From: Serripes groenlandicus
Lineage: Eukaryota; Mollusca; Bivalvia; Cardiida; Cardiidae
DNA: 64,000 nt
NCBI GenBank assembly: GCA_031761405.1
Contig: JASEVX010000003.1
Location: 14,746,973 to 14,810,972, forward strand
Direction: 5' to 3'
Of the stretch, positions 58,507-64,000 are shown in pieces (within the stretch, counting starts at the first letter, position 1; each line of letters opens with the position of its first letter). The notes beneath the pieces are model-generated. The model had not been told where the DNA came from, made no database searches, and saw only the letters and a list, made by a program, of their open reading frames with translations. A program made the translations under genes and the position numbers.

Positions 58507-58754
58507 TACACTAAACTTACTGTAAGTCAACACTTTCACAAATACGACAAAATTTCAGCAGACGACTTTAAAAACATTAAGTCCAAAACATAGAAAATCT
58601 CTAGAAATGATTGTATGATTATAGAATAAGAGTGGAAATCATTGTGATTTATGAAGAGCAATTTCTCCACTTGCCACAATAATTTCAAAAGTCGTCTGCT
58701 TCAGAGGCGTCAGAATCTACATGACGGATAGGGTTAAAACATCCTGGCAAAATT

Positions 58755-59090
58755 ATAAGCGTAATAAACATAATATATTATAATCATAATAAATTATAAG
58801 TGTAATATATTATAAACATAATATATTATAAACATAATAAATTATAAGTGTAATATATTATAAACATAATATATTATAAACATAATAAATTATAAGCGCA
58901 ATATATTAGGAACATAATATATTATAATCATAATAAATTATAAACATAATATATTATAAACATAATAAATTATAAGTGTAATATATTATAAACATAATAT
59001 ATTATAAACATAACAAATTATAAGCGCAATATATTAGGAACATAATATATTAGGAACATAATATATTATAAACATAATAAATTATAAACG
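58755..59090. repeat. AT-rich satellite, 16-bp submonomers
   Basis: Built from aacataatatattata-type 16-base blocks. A 48-base order (three blocks, marked by ttataagtgtaata) recurs at 58794, 58842 and 58890, later with gaps. Lies in a PIKfyve intron. Confidence 0.85.
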
Positions 59091-59149
59091 GCACCACCTG
59101 CATATACAGAGTACACGCAACTTACGGTTAGTCAACACGTTCACAATTA

Positions 59150-59345
59150 TGATGTATCAAGGATTTGGAACCGGGCGTCCTGGGTTCAATCCCCCCAGTC
59201 TCGGTGGTCATGATGGAGTTCCCTTTGGAAAGACACATTTCCTAGCCTAGTACATGTACAGGTTTGTCTACCCAGGGAGCATGTAAATGTGAACTGATAT
59301 AGTGTAGCTGAAAAAATGTTAAAATGGAGTAAAGTCCAAATTAAA
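59150..59345 (+). mobile_element. SINE-b-like remnant
   Basis: Starts within the tRNA-like part (gatttggaaccgggcgtcc), continues ggtcatgatggagttcc and 'cacatttcctagcctagtac', and ends with a decayed 'gaaaaaatgttaaaatgg' tail. Confidence 0.6.
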
Positions 59346-59386
59346 CAAACAAATATGATAAATCTTTAATAAATCGCTTTGAATAA

Positions 59387-59625
59387 TTAACCCTTTCACA
59401 CATACAATAAGTATGCAGTAGATGACTTTGAAAACATCTTAGCAACATCCTAGCAAAAATTTGAAAAATCTCCATAAATGAGAGTTAAATTATTAAATAG
59501 AGTTGAAAACATTGTGGCAAATGGAGAAATTGCTTATTATGAACAATTTCTTCTTTTGACACAATGTTTTCAAAAGTTGCCTGCTGCAGATTCGTCAGAA
59601 TGCTTGTACAAGTGGGAAAGGGTAA
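59387..59625. mobile_element. TTAA-type MITE
   Basis: ttaaccctttcacacat ... gtgggaaagggtaa, with tgcttattatgaacaa central hairpin. A second partial copy follows at about 59670-59870. Confidence 0.7.
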
Positions 59626-59925
59626 ATAATTAACCCTTACAATATGTTCAATAAATATCTAAGTAGGAAAGGGTAAATTTTTTTCCCACTTGCTGAATCA
59701 AATTAGACGCATCTGCGGCATTGGAAAACATTGTGGTAAATGGAGAAATTGCTCATCTTTTCCACAATGTTTTCAACCTTATAATTCAGTAAGTTTACTT
59801 CAACTTTTATAGATTTTCTATAATTTTGCCTAGATGTTTTCTAAGTTTATTGTAGGTGGAAAATTGTTAAACGGTTTCGACCAGGGAAGGTATTTTATAT
59901 AACATCATAAACCATTGGACTGCCT

Positions 59926-60155
59926 CGGTGGTGAAGTGGTAGAGCGTCCACCTTGTATCCTGGAGGTAGCGGGTTTGATTACAAAAAATTAAAACTGGTA
60001 GTTAATGGCTGCCCTCCTTGGTGCTCAGGATTGTAGGGTTAGTATTACGACTGACTGGCTGGTACCAGGATAAATGGACCAGTAGTACTGGTAACTTACC
60101 AAGGAAATGCCATGATATAACTGAACAATTGTTGAAAGCAGCGTAAAGCACCAAA
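59926..60155 (+). mobile_element. SINE-a
   Basis: gaagtggtagagcgtccacc head, decayed B box (gcgggtttgattac), body ggataaatggaccagtagt, tail ctgaacaattgttgaaagca. Confidence 0.75.
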
Positions 60156-60295
60156 CAACCAACCGAAACCTCTGGTCCAATTTCTACTTATAAATTTACA
60201 TAAGTGTTCCTTAAATGGCATCCTACCAAAACAATTCAAATGGTTCTGCTCTGCTTCACAAGTTGGCCACCAGAGCTTGAAACTGAAAAAATCTT

Positions 60296-60501
60296 TAACC
60301 CTTTCCCTCAAACAACAAACAGATAACTTTGAAAACATCTATTAAAAAATTTGGAAAATCTCTTTATAGAAAAGTTCCATTTAAGAATATAGTCGAAAAC
60401 ATTGTGGTTAATGGAGAAATTGCTCGTCATGAGCCACAATGTTTTCAAAAGTCGTCTTCTGCAGAGGCGTCAGAAAGTGTCTACAAATGGGAAAGGGTTA
60501 A
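60296..60501. mobile_element. TTAA-type MITE
   Basis: ttaaccctttccctcaaac ... gggaaagggttaa, TTAA at both ends, inner inverted blocks clear. Confidence 0.8.
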
Positions 60502-60672
60502 AATTAAACAACATCTTCTCCTTAACCACTGACCCAATTCTTAACTAAATCTTCACAAAATGTTCTTTTATTGGCCATCTTCAGAAGCAATTAAAAGTGC
60601 TCTACTCTGTTCCACAAGATGGCTGCCATATCCAAACATAAAAAATAAATAAAGATATAGGCTGATTATGGT

Positions 60673-61178
60673 CCCCTTGATGGTGTAGTGGTAGAATGTC
60701 CACCTTGATGGTGTAGTGGTAGAATGTCAACCTTGATGGTGTAGTGGTAGAATGTCCACCTTGATGGTGTAGTGGTAGAATGTCCACCTTGATGGTGTAG
60801 TGGTAGAATGTCAACCTTGATGGTGTAGTGGTAGAATGTCCACCTTGATGGTGTAGTGGTAGAATGTCCACCTTGATGGTGTCGTGGTAGAATGTCCACC
60901 TTAATGGTGTAGTGGTAGAATGTCCACCTTGATGGTGTAGTGGTAGAATGTCCACCTTGATGGTGTAGTGGTAGAATGTCAACCTTGATGATGTAGTGGT
61001 AGAATGTCCACCTTGATGGTGTTGTGGTAGAGTGTCAACCTTGATGGTGTAGTGGTAGAATTTCCACCTTGATGGTGTCGTGGTAGAATGTCCACCTTGA
61101 TGTTGTCGTGGTAGAGTGTCCACCTTGATGCTGTAGTGGTAGAATGTCCACCTTGATGTGTAGTGGTAGAATGTCCAC
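60673..61178 (+). repeat. 28-bp minisatellite built from a SINE A-box
   Basis: About 18 copies of ccttgatggtgtagtggtag plus aatgtcca, with small variants (gtcgtgg, tcaacc, tttcc). The last copy runs without a break into a complete tRNA-like head (ccacctcgggtatgg, ggttcgatccctgg, 61172-61218), which shows where the unit came from. Confidence 0.92.
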
Positions 61179-61330
61179 CTCGGGTATGGGAGGTTGCAGG
61201 TTCGATCCCTGGTCTGTTCATAGCAAAGTCTTAATATTTTAGTAATGGCTTTCGCTTCTTGGCATTGGCTTCTCAACATTGTGGGGTTAGCATTAACAAT
61301 TATTATACCTCACGTGACTTTGTAATGTTA
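61171..61330 (+). mobile_element. SINE-a head attached to the minisatellite
   Basis: A-box copy, B box ggttcgatccctgg (61199-61212), then SINE-a body (aaagtc, gtaatggctt). The tail may be the piece at 61736-61845 (gtcaggataaatggac ... gttgatagcagcataaa), separated by the foldback at 61589-61732. Confidence 0.65.
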
Positions 61331-61588
61331 AATTCTCATACACTCATCATGGGTAATTTCTTACTGTCTCATGCTAACAGTACGTTTTTGACCGGTTATA
61401 CTGTTACATGGCATGTGCGTGAAAATGTTAGTTATGCATGTGCATGACATCATTTCAAACAATAACGTCACCTTTTAGACGCGCGTGCCATGTTTGTGTT
61501 ACATTGTAGTAGATCTACCCATGTTCACCACCCCTACAAAGGTACAGAATAAATTGAATAAACGTGTAATTTTGTTCGGTATAATAAA

Positions 61589-61732
61589 ATAAATATTGCA
61601 TGGCTTCCAGTGTGACAGTACAAATTGTCAACATTCGGTTAAATACTGTTAACCTCGGCTTCGCCTCGGGTAACAGTATTTTCCTCATGTTGACAATTTG
61701 TACTGTCACACTGAAAGCCATGCAATATTTAT
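61589..61732. repeat. Long foldback (~65-70-bp arms)
   Basis: Left arm aaatattgcatggcttccag... and right arm ...ctgaaagccatgcaatattt are near-perfect inverses around a centre 'cctcggcttcgcctcggg'. It may be a foldback MITE; no clear target duplication beyond AT-rich flanks. It splits SINE-a-like sequence. Confidence 0.8.
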
Positions 61733-61937
61733 ATACTGACTTGCTGTTGTCAGGATAAATGGACTAGTAGTACCAGTAAATTACCCTGGAATAGTTGTGA
61801 TGTAAATGACAAATTGTTGATAGCAGCATAAAACACACCATTCAAACAAACACATCAAATTAATTTGCTGCAGATTTGTTTTGTGCGGAAAGGGTTAAAT
61901 GGTCTGTTTCCAAGAAAGTATTTTTTTTCATTTGTAG

Positions 61938-62049
61938 GTCCCCTGGCGACTCGGACACAAGTCTTGTGTTGGCAGCCCCATTTGATCTGAGCCCTCATTC
62001 TGAATTTGTTGCGAATAATTTTTCCAATGATCGTCGACCTTTGATTCCT
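61938..62049 (+). CDS. PIKFYVE: Probable PIKfyve exon 5 (post-FYVE linker)
   Basis: Bounded by a long T tract plus 'tttgtag' and a consensus GTAAGT donor. One leading base and 37 codons encode a Ser/Asp/Pro-rich stretch containing SPGDSDTSLV and NFSNDRRPLIP. It is open in only one frame, leaves phase 0, and is on the same strand and in order with the other exons. The assignment to PIKfyve rests on order, strand and composition; the linker is poorly conserved, so homology alone would not prove it. MITE end sequence (ggaaagggttaa) lies 39 bases upstream of the acceptor. The DEP and kinase parts of the gene must lie past 64000. Confidence 0.55.
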
Positions 62050-62341
62050 GTAAGTATTTTATCACCAGTGAAGTAGGTTATTTTGTTTTAAATTTTGTAT
62101 ACAATTTTGTTCATTTGCAATAATGTGAAAACTGTACAAATAGCAAAATACAAAGAAAATCATATGATCAAAAAACATTATCTTATGATGTTCTAGATTT
62201 TAAAAAGAAGGTAAATGCTTTCCCGCCTACAGTAAATCTGCAGTAGAAGACTGAAAATATCTAGGCAAAAATATGGAAAATCTATAGATGAAAGTTTAAC
62301 ATGATTTTGACATGATTGTGTTTGAAGCAATAACTCCCTTT

Positions 62342-62868
62342 TTAGCTTGACTTTTCGAAGAAAAGACTAGCTATACTACTCGCCACAGCGTCAGCGTTGG
62401 TGTCACACGCTTTGAAACTTACAACACTTATTCACCATTATGACCTCCATTAACAGACAAAAGTACACAACTCTGTCAAAGTTTTTGTAAGAATTATGGC
62501 CCTTTTTCGACTTAGAATTTTGGTTAAGTTTTTTGTAGCAATTCACGTTTTTTCAAAATCAGTACAGATATTGCTTCGAAACTTACAACACTTATTCACC
62601 ATCATGACCTCCATCAACAGACAAGAGTACATAACTCTGTTAAAGGTTTTTGTAAGAATCAACTTAGTATTTTGGTTAAGTTTTTTGTACCAATTCCCTT
62701 TTTTTCAAAACCATTAGAGATATTGTTTTGAAACTTACAACACTTGTTCACCATCATTACCTCTATTAACAGACAAGAGTACATAACTCTGTCCATGTTA
62801 TTGTAAGAACTATGGCCCTTTTTCGACTTAGAATTTTGGTTAAGTTTTCGTACCACCCCATTTTTAGC
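62342..62868 (+). mobile_element. HINE of the 'gctagctatactactcgc' family
   Basis: Head tagcttgacttttcg with foldback, then three monomers marked by 'gaaacttacaacact' near 62412, 62577 and 62731. Cut at 62869 by another head-like sequence (tagctcacctatgc); monomer sequence resumes at about 63352. Confidence 0.65.
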
Positions 62869-63344
62869 TCACCTATGCAACAAATATTGATGTGCAATCT
62901 CATCAATGGGTCCACTAATTGTTTTTACCCCCCCATGATTAAACAGATTTTTCCAAATAAATAAATTTAATGGATCTATAATTGTCAATTATCATATTTA
63001 AGGTACTCAATGTATCAATTTCCTTTAGAGTTGTTGGTCAGTCAGATTAAAATGCTGAATTAACACGTCACAACAATAAAACAAGTGTGAAAAATATTAA
63101 CTGTCAAAAAAGAAAAAAAAAGTTTTGTAAAAAACTCGTTAAGTGGTCACTGGTTCCCGTCATTGTATCAAATGGTAGTGTGTTATCTGAGAATAACAGA
63201 AAATTCACTCTATGTCATAAATTGATATCCAAAACGGGTAAATTTTGATGAGAAAAAGCTTTCACCACTTATATTCTCAAATCATGAGAAAATTTGCTAA
63301 TTTAAAATGATTTTTGCATTTGGCGAACGAGGCGAACGACAGCG

Positions 63345-63850
63345 CGGGCCCTAAGAGTACATAACTCTGTCAAAAAATAATATGAATTATGGCCCTTTTT
63401 CGATTGAGAATTTTGATTAAGTTATTCATACCAATTTTTCTTTCTTTTCAAAACAATAAGAGATATAGCTTAACCCTTTCCCTCATACAACAATTCTGCA
63501 GCAGACGACTTTGAACATATTTTGTCAAAAAATAGAAAATCTATACAATTGAATGGATAACCTTTGACTAAAAGTGGAAAACATTGTGGCAAAAGGAGAA
63601 ATTGCTCGTTTTGAGCAATTTCTTCTTTTGTCACTATGTTTTGTAAAAGCCGTCTACTGTAGAGGCATCAGAAAGGGTCTATATGAAATGGTTAAGAAAC
63701 ACTTACAAAAATCTTTTTACCATCATTACCTCCACCAACAGCTAAGAGTACATAATTTTGTAAAGGTTTTTGTAAGAATTATGACCCTTTTTCGACCTAT
63801 AAAGTACTTTGCTTATAAATAATATGACAAAAGTACTTGGTTATGTTTTC
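63345..63850 (+). mobile_element. Continuation of HINE array with MITE inserted
   Basis: Monomer text ('agagtacataactctgtc', 'aattatggccc') on both sides of the MITE at 63470-63694. The equivalent stretch without MITE is at 40680-40760. Confidence 0.6.
63470..63694. mobile_element. TTAA-type MITE with a paralogous empty site
   Basis: Lies between 'gatatagc' and 'gaaacactt' with TTAA on both sides. The related repeat at about 40683-40700 reads 'gatatagcttaaacacta', i.e. one TTAA and no insert. This shows TTAA target duplication, as in piggyBac-type transposition. Confidence 0.85.
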
Positions 63851-64000
63851 TGTATCAAAAAAGTTTTTGTTTTGTTGGCAAACTGTGTGCCATTTATCCT
63901 GCCTTGTGTATTCTCACAAAACATGACAACCCAATGAAAATAAATGTATGAAATCCGGTCAATATTGTCAAGTAGTAAAACTATATTATATGATTTGCAG

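Noticed and set aside
60602..61279. 225-codon minus-strand open frame with a repeated 'HHQGGHSTT'-like protein
   Set aside because: It is the 28-base minisatellite translated; 28 is not a multiple of 3, so frames rotate and all stay open. No sign of a real protein.
63991..64000. Window ends in 'gatttgcag', which could be the acceptor of the next PIKfyve exon
   Set aside because: No exon sequence is visible after it, so it cannot be supported from this window.

Overview
The window looks like nuclear DNA from a bivalve mollusc. It has spliced exons with GT/AG borders, long AT-rich introns, several tRNA-derived SINE families whose 3' tails end in a 'gttgaaagcggcgttaaa'-like motif, TTAA-flanked palindromic MITEs, and many elements carrying a GTCC-type microsatellite followed by ~150-170 bp tandem monomers (the layout of bivalve 'pearl' elements and Helentron-related HINEs). 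There is no prokaryotic gene organisation. Almost all short open frames are repeat sequence, so most of the window is transposable-element and duplication structure.

Layout. 1-31075 is a tandem segmental duplication: 1-13875 and 13876-31075 each hold an array of repeat units (1.55 kb and 2.15 kb types; the 2146-base period occurs once in each array), then a shared segment leading into a cysteine-rich GCC2/GCC3-like exon on the + strand. The left copy of that exon is cut at about 13870; the right copy continues. 30354-37469 carries further cysteine-rich exon-like blocks with good splice sites but internal stops and frame changes, including a 506-base tandem triplication (31310-32828). I read this as a decaying multi-exon gene. 

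42721-62049 holds the 5' part of PIKfyve, the FYVE-domain phosphatidylinositol-3-phosphate 5-kinase, on the + strand. Five exons are visible (ATG at 42790; FYVE zinc finger split over 51083-51272 and 58329 onward); the DEP, chaperonin-like and kinase domains must lie beyond the window. Intron 1 contains an antisense Ty3/gypsy-type retrotransposon with an intact 1327-codon Gag-Pol frame (43314-47297). An older antisense LTR-element remnant lies at 54841-55985.

The most interesting signals are: (i) paired filled and empty sites in paralogous repeats that show satellite-bearing elements inserting into T-runs without target duplication, including two different families in equivalent T-runs; (ii) transposon ends lying 12-66 bases upstream of every PIKfyve exon, with one element ending 12 bases before exon 4, where one base also seems to be missing for the reading frame; (iii) a 28-base minisatellite that appears to have grown out of the A-box part of a tRNA-derived SINE; (iv) long foldbacks and nested elements. 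No intact host gene other than the PIKfyve fragment is supported.
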